A stretch of 64,000 nucleotides of DNA. Source: Phlebotomus papatasi. Lineage: Eukaryota > Arthropoda > Insecta > Diptera > Psychodidae. Below, piece by piece: positions 12,450-23,427 of the stretch; the first letter of the stretch is position 1; each line of letters opens with the position of its first letter. The notes under the pieces were generated by a model. It was not told where the DNA came from and made no database searches. It saw only the letters and a program-made list of their open reading frames with translations. Location of the stretch: positions 64,232,627 through 64,296,626 of the forward strand of contig NC_077223.1 of assembly GCF_024763615.1 (NCBI RefSeq). Direction: 5' to 3'. The translations under genes were made by a program, and so were the position numbers.

Positions 12450-12890
12450 TACATAGAAAAAATATTTCTTAAGATTGCTTATAAATGTTTGTGAATTCCT
12501 ATTAGGGGACTTACGAAATGATCGTAAATTGAATAACCCACTAAAATGTTTGTAAAAGTTTGTATTTTTTTACAAACATCTTTCGTAACTTGGTCACATG
12601 GCGAGTATTTTTTTTTACAAACATTTGCACATGAATATTCGTAAAAACAAAAAAGTCCTCGTAAAATTCTGTCATTTGTTCGTAAAGTTTCTGATAAACG
12701 GAAATGTACGAAAAAATGTTAATTAAAAAACAAAACAATACTCGTCAAGTGGTAACGGTATGCACAATGTTTGTGAATAAATTTGCAACCTGTTACGAAC
12801 TTATACGATTTACGAACATTTCGTAATTCTCCAGTAGGAATTTATAAACATTTGCATTCGATTTTACGAAATATTTTTTTTTTCTGTATA
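12450..12890. mobile_element. Foldback MITE, family D copy 1
   Basis: The left end resembles 'agaaaaaatattt...aaatgtttgtgaattcctat' and the right end 'taggaatttataaacatttg...acgaaatatttttttttctg', an inverted pair. The arms are rich in 'ttcgtaaa' and 'tttacgaac' words. Other copies: 46499-46884 (split) and 58662-59178 (best preserved), with a fragment near 63645. Confidence 0.7.
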
Positions 12891-13779
12891 ATGCATTTTA
12901 AATCGACAAAGAAATGAGGATCTAAATTAAATTATGTCTGAATCCAGATTCCTTTCATAAGGACACGAGAACTAGCGTTCCCAATGTAAGCCTAGGTCAA
13001 TGTGGTCTCACCTTTTCGTACTAAATTGAATGAGATTTACATGGAACACTTGAAGTTTAATTTTCTCAAACGATTAACAATTCCTGCATGAAAATTTCTA
13101 AAGTTAAAATATAGAAAAGTTTTTCAATAAAGCAAAACACTTAAGTAAAACAAACCCCATTAATTACTTTATTAATAATTTACGAGGATCATTCCGCACT
13201 ACAAAGCTCAGTTTTGTTGACTTTCACATTTCTGTGCTTTTAAAGCTGTTCTGTTTATGTAAAGCACTTACCACTAATTTCCTCCACAAATTCTGTGGCA
13301 ATTTGTGCAATGTGCAATTAGGATCTCTCTACTCTTCCCATGATTTTGCGTAAACGCAATTAAAATACTTCCGGTTAAGTGAAAATGGCATTAACACATT
13401 CTTCCCATTATTGTTAAAGCATCAAATCAATTTTTAAAAACTTATGCATTTTTTTCAATTTTATTTGTAATTTTAAATTAGAATTGTACGTCTAATCGAT
13501 CGCTCAGAATAAAAAAGGAATAACTCGCAGTAGGCAAATTTTACAGGAGAGCGCTTTGAAGCTGAGATTTCACATGCAGAGTGTAGGATTTTTGAGATTT
13601 AAAATCTCCTTTACTTTGAAAATAATTATTTTTCAAGTAACTATAATATTTACAGGGAGGGTACAGAGTATGAAGATGTATTCAAAAAACGAATAAAACA
13701 AATTTTGTAAAAAATCGAGTTGTTCGACTTATCTGAGTCGCCAAAATATACAAAAAAAAATCAAAAAAGATCGTTTAGG
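12891..13779. other. Gene-free stretch
   Basis: AT-rich noncoding sequence without a recognised gene or repeat. Confidence 0.4.
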
Positions 13780-13935
13780 ATCATTTAAACCTCTAAGGAC
13801 GAGAGGGTTAATGATCAAAGGTCCGAAAAAACGATTTTTCTGACTTTTTAGAGCATAACGATGCTTTAAATGCCTGTAGGAAAAATTTTGTTTTTGGGTC
13901 ACCGGTGATCCAATCTTCCTAAAAGTGTTTAAATG
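13780..13935. repeat. Diverged family F repeat
   Basis: Shares the 'taaggacgagagggttaa' and 'gggtcaccggtgatcc' phrases with the family at 2584-2726 and 42945-43080. The ends are decayed. Confidence 0.4.
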
Positions 13936-16900
13936 GTACTGAAATGTTAAAATATGCTGAAGTTAATAAAGTTAACAAAGGTTTTTTTTTTTAATTTTAA
14001 TATTGAAATCGAATATTAAAAAGAATGGAACATCAAAACCTTGATAATTCCATTTTTTTCGAATAAAAATGAATAAATTTGAGAAAAATGATTAAGTTTT
14101 AGGTCAATGTGATTGTAGCCTATAATTTATTGTTTTTATTAATCACTCCCTAAAAATTGGATATAATATTTTTTTTAATTACTGTGATAATTATATAATT
14201 ATCTTGTTAAAGGGCTATGAGTATATGTATATTCGTTGGATAATGGCCTAAAACAAATAAAATATAAAACTAAAACAAGGCAATTTATGTGGTGAAATGC
14301 ATTTTACGGATTTATAGGGGTAATTTAAATTTAATTCTCTTTTTTTCAATTCTGATGCCATTACCCGATCGTTTAAATTAATTCTATGATGGAAAATTTA
14401 TTAAATTGTTTTTACAGTACACATTACACATATAGGGTATTGATTTTGCAAAAGTGATTTTTCGAAAGAGTGATAACAGTGACGTTAAATTAAATAATAT
14501 ATATATATGTTAATTTGGTCCTTTTGTTAACAACATTATAAAATTGTAAACGGATTTTTTTTGACTTTAAAAAATAGTGTTTAACAATTTAAATTCTTTT
14601 TACATGAGGACACTTATGAAGAGTCTAGAACAATTGTAGCAAAATTTTAGAATGAATTGAGTTCGTTTTGAGGGAAAAAGTGTGTTCTGAAATTGTAAAA
14701 TCCCCTTTAATCCTTTCAATATTGATTCATTTTTATACGCAAAATTGAATCATGAGGGGGATTTTTGCACACGAAAATTGGGATTTTCTGCCACGTCGGT
14801 GAAAACCGTTTTTTAAAGTTCATTACATATTAAACTTGATGTATTTTATAATTGTTTATCAGAGCGAGATGTTGTTGATTAAAATAAAATCTCGTCAACG
14901 TCCCTTGAAAGTCTTATCCAATTATACTGGAAAATGATGTTACTGGTAAATATTTTTCTGCACCGAAATGACCTAAGGGAAATATAATATACCTATATGT
15001 AAATTTACATGACATGACGTCAAAGGAGAATAGTTAATGTATTTCCCAACAAAAAGCTTTTTCTGTTTGATAATGCACCATCCATTGTCTGTATTATGTG
15101 CGTTTAGCTGGGAGTTAATGTTTTTGAACAAATACAGAGAGCTTCGCTTTTAGGGTGTTTGCCAATTATTTATAGATCGTTGAATTATACAAGCAAGATT
15201 CTGCAGTGGTAGGGGATCTAAGTGATTATCGATTTGTTTCATCTTGTGACATTTGTATCTATCGTATGATAGATTTAAATTACAAAATTTAAATTACACC
15301 TCAAAATTTCAAATATTCCCTAGTAATTAGAAAGTCTCCTTTAGACGGTGGTTTACCCTAATCAGACACTGCAATTTTCTAATTAGATACATTGTGCAAC
15401 AAAATGAAAACTTTTTCCGTGTGATTTCAAATAACCGGAATTTTCGGGTTCCTTGGTGTCTCCCGAGTATATATCCCGAAGAAAGTTATGGTCCATAACG
15501 TCTGGTTTCTGAGCTAGATTAAGATGAAAATCTTTAAGAAATTGGTTAGAAATATTTTGTGAAATTTGCTTTATATCAAAAATGGTACATCATAGGATAT
15601 TGGTGTCCAAGGATGACTCAAGGATGTGTAGAGCAGGACTCAAGGAAAATATTCCAGGAACGAACCATATCCCTATCTCCTCATTTTGCTTGAAATGTTC
15701 GAGATTTTCCCATAAATCTCTAAATATTCTTCAAATCCATTAAAAGGATGCACAGGACGACTTGCATCGTTTACAAAAATATTCTCCTGAATATTATAGG
15801 ATCAAAAAACTTATCGTTATCCAGAAATTATACATTTGAATTACGTATGAACAATAGACTTTTCTCACAAAATTCAATATATTATCTCATATTTTACCAA
15901 TATAAAATTATAATAACTAATAGTTTACCTCTCTTAGTAATGAACTATCCCAAGGGGCATTTGATATCCAAATAATGTATGTCTCAAATGTAACCAACAT
16001 ATTTTCAACGTAATCGAGCTATTTCTTAAAAATATAATGTACGAACGCAATGGATGTAAATTATATGAAAATTATGTGCGTTGAATGCCAGTATAATAAC
16101 TTGACTAAAAAATGTATAGAAAATATCAGTTATTTTCAATTAATACATATAATACATTTTGTTTGATAAATTCCAGTTAAAATATTGTTATTTTCCCTTA
16201 AAATTGCGACTAAACATTTTTCGATCAATAAACAAGTCATAATCTAATCTATTTTTGAGTGAAAATGCATAAAACTATGTCAAATATTTCTAAAGTATAT
16301 TTATCTTACATATTCATGCCATTATGTTGACATAATGTCGTGAAATTGTATGAACATCATGTTCTGATATATTTTAGTTACATTTGTTCCATAAAAGACA
16401 CAAGTTATATACAACTTGTCTTCTTTTTGTATGACGCTGCCAGATTGTCAAATTCTACTTTGTTTACTAAGCAGAAGTTCATCTGCGAGTGCAAATTTGT
16501 GAAAAAAGTGATGTCTCACATTAATTAGAGTCCCGAAATGCACCAGCGTGTGTAGAAAAATCGAGTATACAGATAAAAGGCATTAAATTTTACAAAGTAA
16601 GTACAAATGATGAAAAAGTAGTTAAATAACACTTTGTTTGTGAGAGCTAATATTTTCTTCCTTTAATTGCAGTGTACCGCAAGTACAAGCGTTAGGACAG
16701 CTTCCAGATCATTTGATATGAAATCATATTGCAGAATGAGTGCCCAGAATGCAGAAAAAGTTTATCAAAAGCATAATCTTTCAGTGTTTTGACATTTTTG
16801 CTGTGTAGTGATATTATTGTCGTAAGAAGTCTACAAAATGTAAATATAATATACGACATCTTATAAATATAATCACTAAAATATATAAATGTGTTTTATT

Positions 16901-17658
16901 TTCTGCTTTTCTTACTTATTCGCGTTACAATATCATGATTTTATTTTATCAGAACAAAAAGAAGATTATGGCGTGGAAAAATACAGAAAATTGGCGACGA
17001 CAAACTCAAATTAATGGAAAAATGATACACAAAACATTGCAGTGCAATGATATTTGTCCAAATTATTGTTTGAAGGGCTGTATTCTATCAATACACGCAG
17101 TAAAAATTTAAAAACTATAAGTTTTTTAAATGATATAATGTAAAAAGCAATAAATTTATTCAATTTTGTTTTATTTAATTTCTCAGCTTTCCCTCAAGAA
17201 TTTCAAGTCGGCAATGAAATTTTGCTCACTAATATTTTAGCCTCTAACGGAAAACAATTATTGCTTTAAACTTTCATACGCGATAAAAGTGCACGAGGCA
17301 CAAAAAATGTGACTGAATCGTTCAGTATAAATATTTAGTTATTTGAGGAAAATATTTGAGGAAGTCTTAAAGAAAAATTGACAAGAAATGACAGTTCTTT
17401 AGTCGATAGTTGTAATATTGGTATGACAGAGTGATTATATTTCATTTAGTCATAAACAATACATTTTACCGTACACGATGACTTGATTAACTCTAAAGTA
17501 AAAAATTGTTATATTTTGGCTATAAAAATTCCCCATTCACCCGAATATGGGCCTTTTTTATACGGTTATATAGCAGAAATTTGTAAAGTCTTCGCCATCA
17601 TTTTCGAATAGATATCAGACATCTCTACTTATTTATGGCGATAAATGCTTCTTGGGAT
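13936..17658. other. Gene-free stretch
   Basis: No coding, RNA or mobile-element signal that I can defend. Long AT-rich noncoding DNA. A short TA run lies at about 14497-14508. Short open frames, such as 15748-15975, are composed of A/T-rich codons without motifs. Confidence 0.4.
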
Positions 17659-17795
17659 CTGACACATTTCTGACATAGGGGAACCTAGGTTAGGTAGGTG
17701 GTCAAAAAACGTGTCCAAAATGAATAAATTCAATTATCTCGGCTACTAAGCAGTCAAGTAAGAACCTAGATTCCCCTATGTCAGAAATGTGTCAG
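17659..17795. mobile_element. Small inverted-repeat element G
   Basis: A 137-bp segment with arms of about 33 bp: CTGACACATTTCTGACATAG at the left and its reverse complement CTATGTCAGAAATGTGTCAG at the right. The inner part is unpaired. It resembles a minimal MITE. No second copy was noticed in the window. Confidence 0.65.
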
Positions 17796-17969
17796 ATAGT
17801 TCATTACAAAGAAAGATAAACTATTAGTTATTATAATTTTATATTGGTAAATATGGAAATAATACTTTTTTTCAATTTTCCAATAAACATTTTTTTAGAT
17901 ACGACAGAATAGGATCAAGGGCAAATGAAGGACACGTTTTGATTCTTAGGAGCTTTAAAGAGTAAAGTA

Positions 17970-18145
17970 CCGTAAGTGCGGGTAACTTATACACCCTCCT
18001 GTTCGTAAGCTATTCTTTAATTCTGTTTAAGAACGATTCTCACCGATCAGACATGGTAGATCGGGTCGGTAAAGACCGTCCTTAATTTCTAGAAGTAAAG
18101 AAAAGCTTACGAACAGAAGGGTGTCAAAGTTACCGGCACTTACGG
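17970..18145. mobile_element. MITE Q flanked by TA
   Basis: The left end CCGTAAGTGCGGGTAACTT is mirrored at the right by AAGTTACCGGCACTTACGG. TA flanks both sides (17968-17969 and 18146-18147). A second inner pair is 'cctgttcgtaagct' and 'agcttacgaacag'. The termini and the inner words 'acatggtaga' and 'ttacgaacag' match the right part of the much longer element R (55755-57309), so Q and R belong together. Confidence 0.7.
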
Positions 18146-18198
18146 TATCTATCATCAAAAATAAATTTCTGAAAAATGGTTCATCTGGCTACCATTGA

Positions 18199-18393
18199 AT
18201 TGGGGTACCGTTAAAATTAGGTACTTTTCTTTTATTTTTAAATCGAACTGAGCCTGATAATAATGTAATTCAGCTTCATCATGGGTTCAATGAGATGAAT
18301 TTTATCGCCGTACAGACCAATTCCGTTTAAAAATTGAAGAAAAATTCTCTATTTCAAAGGTATCCCAATTCTAAAGTGCCCCACTTCCCCCTA
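18199..18393. mobile_element. MITE, family A copy 2
   Basis: Shares the family A core ('cttcatcatgggttcaa...', 'aaatcgaactgagcctgataa') and ends in AAAGTGCCCCACTTCCCCCT. The left end (GGGGTACCGTTAAAATTAGG) is diverged. Confidence 0.6.
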
Positions 18394-18828
18394 TATCGTG
18401 ATTGTGGCACACTTCAGTTCATGAAAATTTCCTTTTTAGCTGAGTGAAAGTTTCCTGCCTTCCCCTAAATTTAGAATCACTGAAGCAGTGAATTCAGATT
18501 TGGAAATTCTTCGGACCATTAGTAAATGATTTTGGTGAAGAATTCGTCAATTATACGGGCTTCAGACCTAAGGCTTAGCCTTAATTTCTCTAATTCCTTA
18601 TCAGGTTTCTTAGAGAATTACATGATTTCTTAGGGAATTGTTGTTTATAATCAAATGTTAAGGGCAAAAGATCCATAAGATTTTGAAAAATCAATAAAAT
18701 TGCTTGTTATTTAGATTTTTAAGCCTTTCGGAACTGGGGTAAACCTCCAGTCTGAAGCCGGCATTATGTTGTTTCATAGACTATTAAAATTTCCAAATTT
18801 CCAAATATTAAGGGAATATTAAATATTT

Positions 18829-19053
18829 AGGGAAATGTATGGATAGTTCGCACAGACTACAGAGTGAACTTTCAAACGATGTGAATTTTCTCTTTGTTTG
18901 CAAAGAGCTGACTTACCATTTCTCATCTCATCTTATGACCTTAATAATTATCTATCTTATGGCTAAGAAATGACGAACTAGCTCTTTGTAATCAAGGAGA
19001 AAATTTGCGTTGTTTGAAGGTTGACTCTGTGCGAACCATGCATACATTCCCCT
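18829..19053. mobile_element. Inverted-repeat MITE, family T
   Basis: The left arm 'agggaaatgtatgg...gttcgcacag...acagagtgaactttcaaac' is mirrored on the right by 'gtttgaaggttgactctg...gcgaaccatgcatacattcccct', around 225 bp in total. A fragment of the right arm recurs at about 54888-54952. Confidence 0.6.
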
Positions 19054-19213
19054 AAATTATGATTTTAGATTGAATTCTATTTCTTCTGAGGGCTTTCATC
19101 TTATCGTTTTAGTGTAAATGGCGTATGGCTTTTCTGAAAATTCCACTCTGAAATTAATTTCATTTTCATCTATAAAAAATAACTTCGCAAATACGAGTAT
19201 TATCAACTCTAGT

Positions 19214-19232
19214 GACATATATATATATATAT
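19214..19232. repeat. TA dinucleotide run
   Basis: About nine TA units directly before a family A element, which may have used the TA-rich sequence as its target. Confidence 0.7.
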
Positions 19233-19463
19233 AGGAGGAAGTGGGGCACTTTTGAATTGAGGCAGCTTTGAAATTGATCTTTTTTCCTATTTTTAAATGA
19301 AATTGGACCTTATTATGATATAATTTAGCTCAACAAACCAATTGCGAAGCTAAATTGCGTCATGATAAAGCTCAATTCCATTTAAAAATAGTAGAAAAAA
19401 GCCCAATTTCAAAGGTTCCCCAATTCAAAGGTGCCCCAATTCAAAGGTGCCCCACTTCCCCCT
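19233..19463. mobile_element. MITE, family A copy 3
   Basis: Runs from AGGAGGAAGTGGGGCACTTT to AAAGGTGCCCCACTTCCCCC. Near the right end the word 'caaaggtgcccca' occurs twice in a row in slightly different form, which suggests a small internal duplication. It lies about 110 bp upstream of the first visible channel exon. Confidence 0.75.
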
Positions 19464-19571
19464 AATGCCATTTTTAGTGTGATTTGTGTGCTTGAATCCA
19501 TTCAAAGTCCCCATAGTCGATGCTATTGGCTGGGTGTCTAAAAAAATCATCTTGTTGTGTATTGTATGTAG

Positions 19572-19865
19572 GTGCTGATGATGTGAATCATCCACCATCT
19601 CAAAGTCTGTCACAAGCCACTGAGGCGTCACCATGGGGTCGCCTGGTGGTTGGTGGCAATGACGACAATGATGTCTGCGGGCCCATGGGTCGGCAGCGGC
19701 TTTCCCTCAATGGTGCCCTGGCAACACCGCCAGCCAGACCGCTCGAGCTCGATGTCCTCGCGACGGCCGACCTGGCGAATCCCAACATTAATCCTTCGTC
19801 ATTCCTGCTACCCGGTGGCCACTACATGGCCGGGCGAAACTCACTGAGTCGCCAGAGTCTCGTTG
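19572..19865 (+). CDS. Cngl: Cngl-type CNG channel, N-terminal cytoplasmic exon
   Basis: An internal exon of the cyclic-nucleotide-gated channel-like gene. It is bounded by an acceptor (tatgtag before 19572) and a donor (GGTAAG, with GT at 19866). It reads on from 2 nt of a split codon through 97 codons and ends with 1 nt of the next, which exactly fits the exon at 21114. Base composition is clearly richer in G/C than the surroundings, with codon use typical of real exons. The translated part is hydrophilic, rich in Ser, Pro, Asn and Gly, and ends SLSRQSLV, as expected for a disordered cytoplasmic N terminus. This region is poorly conserved, so the assignment rests on phase continuity with the next exons. 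The start codon and earlier exons are outside the window or undetected. Confidence 0.75.
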
Positions 19866-20311
19866 GTAAGACATTAGATTGAAAACAAACAAAAAAAATT
19901 GCAAGAAGTGTCGACTCATCCATCTATAAGTTGCATTCACACGCATTTAGCTGTTTCACTCTTCCATCTGTTTAGCCTATCCCGCTACATATAAAAAAAG
20001 TACCCTTAAAAAAATCTTGTATATAGCGCTAGCATTCCTCGAATCTGTTCTATGATCATGTGTCTTTTAGTGGATGAGATATCCAAGGAGTTTGTTTTTA
20101 TTTCACTTTAATCACCCATTCCACCTCGCATCCAATCCATCGTAGAATTGTGATACTTTTTTTCTTCTACGCTTATTGTTTGCGTGCTGTGTCTGTTAGA
20201 ACCAAGAGGAGCAATTGAGAGCACTTCCATGCGATAACACGAACTCTCTTGAAGCAATTTTGACGCGACATACCCCTAACGTAGAGCGAAAGTTTTCCTT
20301 TTTTTTTGTAG
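19866..20311 (+). other. Intron sequence of the channel gene
   Basis: Noncoding. It contains T-rich runs and ends in a strong polypyrimidine tract and acceptor just before 20312. No other feature seen. Confidence 0.6.
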
Positions 20312-20371
20312 AAATAGCTGGTCAAGTAGAAAAATTCTCCAACTCCCGACCACCCTTACGACGACAGCAAA
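20312..20371 (+). CDS. Cngl: Candidate 60-nt cassette exon of the channel gene
   Basis: A tract of T residues ending TTTGTAG precedes 20312, and a GTATAT donor follows 20371. The enclosed 60 nt is an exact multiple of three. It begins with two bases that complete the codon left open by the exon ending at 19865, and ends with one base that fits the exon starting at 21114. It could therefore be included or skipped without changing frame. The 20 codons encode a hydrophilic peptide with IAGQVEKFSNSRPPLRRQQ, plausible for the cytoplasmic N terminus. The donor context is weak (A before GT). It is a prediction from splice logic and composition, not from recognised homology. Confidence 0.42.
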
Positions 20372-21113
20372 GTATATTGACAGCTAATTCCACCAGAGAG
20401 CATCCATTATTGTACCATCATTATCTATTGAATGTGTTCCTTTTGTGGAGAAAAATGTTTTATACACATTATTCTCCAACCCCTTTTTCATTGTCACGTA
20501 GAAGCATTTTCATAGCTGCAGAGGAGACACTTTTCCTCTGCAGGAGATGATCATTGCTAAAAATAACAATAGACGATGTACTGCTGAGGACTCACAATAT
20601 TTCTTCCTCTATCACCATTCTCCACAAAAAAAATTGGGTGACAATTTCAAAACTTATATATAGCATGATTTATAGCATGCATCGTGAATCCCATTAAATT
20701 TACAGAAAAAGAGCAATAAATGACAGTCAATTTTACGTCATAACAACTTCGGATTGTTTCGGAAACATTTTTTGTTAAACCGAATCAATTCAAATTTAAA
20801 TAAACTGCTTTATTAAACATCTCACTGTTATACTGAGATTGAAGTAGAGAAAATGGGAAAACCGTCATAAATTTCATCATTATCGCAATCAAATGTCACG
20901 ATGAGAGTTAGAAATTTCTTCAGACATTGACACATACATATTTTTAGTGGTGAGACTATGGGGGCAAAAGGAATTGTGCTGTGTATGCGAAGAAAAGTTT
21001 CGAAATTGTCACCCTATCTTGGTGTAAGTTATTTGAATGATTTTATTTATGTCTCTGCTGGTGTCTTTTTTTCTCTTCCTTCCGGATCGCTTATCCACCA
21101 TAAATCGAGGCAG
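20372..21113 (+). other. Intron sequence of the channel gene
   Basis: Noncoding AT-rich sequence ending in the acceptor at 21112-21113 (GAGGCAG). No repeat or nested gene recognised. Confidence 0.6.
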
Positions 21114-21438
21114 ATATTGTGAGCTCGAAGTTTGGCATGTCTAGACCACAACTAGGTCAGAGTATATCGCAGCAGGGTTTCTTCTCTACATCGCGAGATA
21201 GTTTATCAGCACCGTGTGTTGTCACCCGAACCCCGCATTCACATGTCTCGGCCACGGCGTCAGAGATGGACCTGTCTAGGAAGCAACGGAAGGAACGTGG
21301 TAGACTGAAACAGGCAGAGCAGCCACTATTGAGTTCGTGGAATCGAAGCGGGGCGCGATGCAGTAATGCCAACACGATAGGCACAATGTCCAGTAATCAC
21401 CTCAACAACAGCGGCAATGGTTGTAACGGACCCGAGAG
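21114..21438 (+). CDS. Cngl: Cngl-type CNG channel, second N-terminal exon
   Basis: The exon lies between an AG acceptor at 21112-21113 and a GTTAGT donor at 21439. It contributes 2 nt, 107 codons and 2 nt, matching both neighbouring exons. The encoded segment is cytoplasmic and low in hydrophobicity. It starts DIVSSKFGMSRPQLG, holds a basic cluster RKQRKERGRLKQ in the middle, then an Asn/Gly/Ser-rich tail ending CNGPE. The basic cluster could bind calmodulin, membrane lipid or simply be a charged linker; no specific motif is evident. Balanced codon use and absence of stops across an otherwise AT-rich intron region support it being real. Confidence 0.8.
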
Positions 21439-21480
21439 GTTAGTACATATAACTATGATCATTGATTGTTTAATGAGGTA

Positions 21481-21682
21481 TAGTAAAGTCGTACAAGTTG
21501 GACAATGATACAAATTGGACAGGGTTTTTTTCTTGATAAAGTACTTCATTTTATTTGTATATTTTTAATGCTTTAGTTCTATAATTTGGTTTCCAGTCCT
21601 CAAGAAAAAATACCTGTCCAACTTGTACCGGCGAATTGTCCAACTTATAACACTATGTCCAACTTGTATCGCTTTACCCTAC
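21481..21682. mobile_element. MITE H with 'caagttggac' ends
   Basis: About 200 bp immediately downstream of the exon donor. The left end 'agtaaagtcgtacaagttgg' is mirrored on the right by 'ccaacttgtatcgctttac'. The words 'caagttggac' and 'gtccaacttgta' also recur inside. The element carries no coding sequence. It lies about 40 bp past the splice site. Confidence 0.65.
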
Positions 21683-21699
21683 TAATTTTCGTGGGAATT

Positions 21700-21840
21700 A
21701 TTTTGGGTGTATTGTGACAATTTTTGACTAATTTTGTTTCGAGGTTGGACTATCGAAATTTAGGTTTACAGTATGCCCTATATAAAGTGACAAAATTTCA
21801 TTGAATATGAATGAAATCCTTCTGGAGTGCTCTTAAAGTC
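21700..21840. repeat. Diverged direct repeat I, copy 1
   Basis: Contains 'tttttgactaattttgtttcgaggttg...atttaggtttacagtatgcccta...'. Similar strings recur at about 23255-23380 and 24765-24895, all in the same orientation. Confidence 0.5.
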
Positions 21841-22975
21841 TCAAATTCAGAGGTCAAATTCTTGAAAATAACCAGTCACAACTGGTTACTAGTAACTGTC
21901 TATTTCATTTGTCGATTGCCTGATTAATCGGAAATTTAGCCATGACCAAAACTAATTATCTCGTACAATACTCTTTTTATATGAATCCAAAACACTTTTC
22001 CTTCTTTTAAGCTATAAGATAATGTTATTTTTATGAAATATATTAACCATTAACCAGTGAAAAACTTATCTGGTTACGCTCGTGAATTACCTCTCAGATT
22101 TGAAATAATATAAAACCGGTAACCATAGATGTGTTTGAAAAATGGCCTTTATGGCTAATGGCCTTTCCCGTGTAATAGGGTGGAGTAACCACTTATCGCC
22201 ACATTTAGGAAAAAATGAAATTAACTGTATTATAACTTTTGACTCATTATCAGATAACTCAAATTTGACAAAAAGTTACTTAGATATTAGCTACAAATTC
22301 GTAAAAACAAAAGTACTACAATTTAACGCGGGCGTACCTAAAAAACTGATTTTCAATAACAGTACAAAAATAACCACTTTGTCGTCACTTTTATATGCAT
22401 ATGACATTATGCAAAGAATGCATTCAGCAAATCTTCTTCCTCGTGTTCACCTTATTATTACTCACATTAAATTATTTTTCTTCATTTTTATTTGAGAAAT
22501 CAAATTATTAGACTATTGCGGAAAGTAAACATAGCAGATTTGACATATGAGCATCTATGATGTGAAGTTAGCGGCTTCTATTAAAAAACAATGGCGACAG
22601 GTGGTGAATCAATTTTAGAATATTACCACTTTCCGCCATGGCTCATTTTTACATAAAAATAATAAAAAATGAAACATTAACTAACTAAATACAAATGTTA
22701 TGTATTCGCCGAATGTAATTAATTGTTAAATAGACAAATTATTTATTCAAAATCGTAAATTTTGTTCGATAAAAGTTTCATGACACTTAATATATTTGGT
22801 AAGAAATATTGGATGCGATGAACTTGCTTAAAATATTCCCGTAAAAAATGCTCAAAGATTTAAATTCAAAACAAAAAATTAGTGTTTTTCGACTCTATAA
22901 GGAACAGCAGTAGAGATACAAACAAATTTAAGGATAATTTATTTCATAAACAATGGAAAAATTGCGATTTCAATT
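21841..22975 (+). other. Intron sequence, nothing assigned
   Basis: Noncoding sequence of the intron between the exons at 21114 and 25498. A 117-codon frame at 22142-22495 has no signature I know and biased AT-rich codons, so it is not called. Confidence 0.45.
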
Positions 22976-23165
22976 TAAGTGGTGAAAAGTGGGGCACTGG
23001 CGTGAAGTGGTGATTCCGCCCTATGACCCACGTGCTTATGTACGGTCGCAAAACTTACAACGAATGAAAGGACTTTGCATTGTTTCCGTCCTGGAGGTTT
23101 GAATCAACGATAAGACGGCGAGAGCCGCATGGGGAAGTGGGACAAAAAAAATAAATAAATAAATG
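22976..23165 (+). repeat. Possible truncated retrotransposon 3' end with AAAT tail
   Basis: A GC-richer patch (roughly 22976-23140) ends in GGGAAGTGGGACAAAAAAAA and then AAATAAATAAATGAAT. A GC-rich tail followed by a short tandem A-rich repeat is how several non-LTR element families end. There is no open frame to support this, so it is a suggestion only. Confidence 0.35.
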
Positions 23166-23254
23166 AATCGATCAATCAAATCTTTAAATATGAGGTCTTA
23201 TAAATAAAAACACCGATTGTCTAATGGAAAACCAACCGTGGCAGGGACTGCTTT

Positions 23255-23380
23255 TGATGTATTCCAACTATTTTTGATTAATTTTGTTTCAAGGTTGTTG
23301 TATGAAATTATAGATTTTACAAGTACGCCCTACACAGTCGACCAAATTCCAATGAAATTTTAAATCCTGAATTTAAGCCC
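23255..23380. repeat. Diverged direct repeat I, copy 2
   Basis: Same pattern as copy 1: 'tatttttgattaattttgtttcaaggttg' type string, then 'tttacaagtacgccctacacagtcgaccaaatt'-like sequence. Same orientation as copies 1 and 3. Confidence 0.5.
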
Positions 23381-23427
23381 TGTATTGTACTATTTCTCAA
23401 AATTAGAAATAACATCAAATGCATAAC

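Noticed and set aside
20215..20550. 111-codon frame as a single exon
   Set aside because: Only the 60-nt segment 20312-20371 has splice borders compatible with the neighbours. The rest lacks composition or context for coding.
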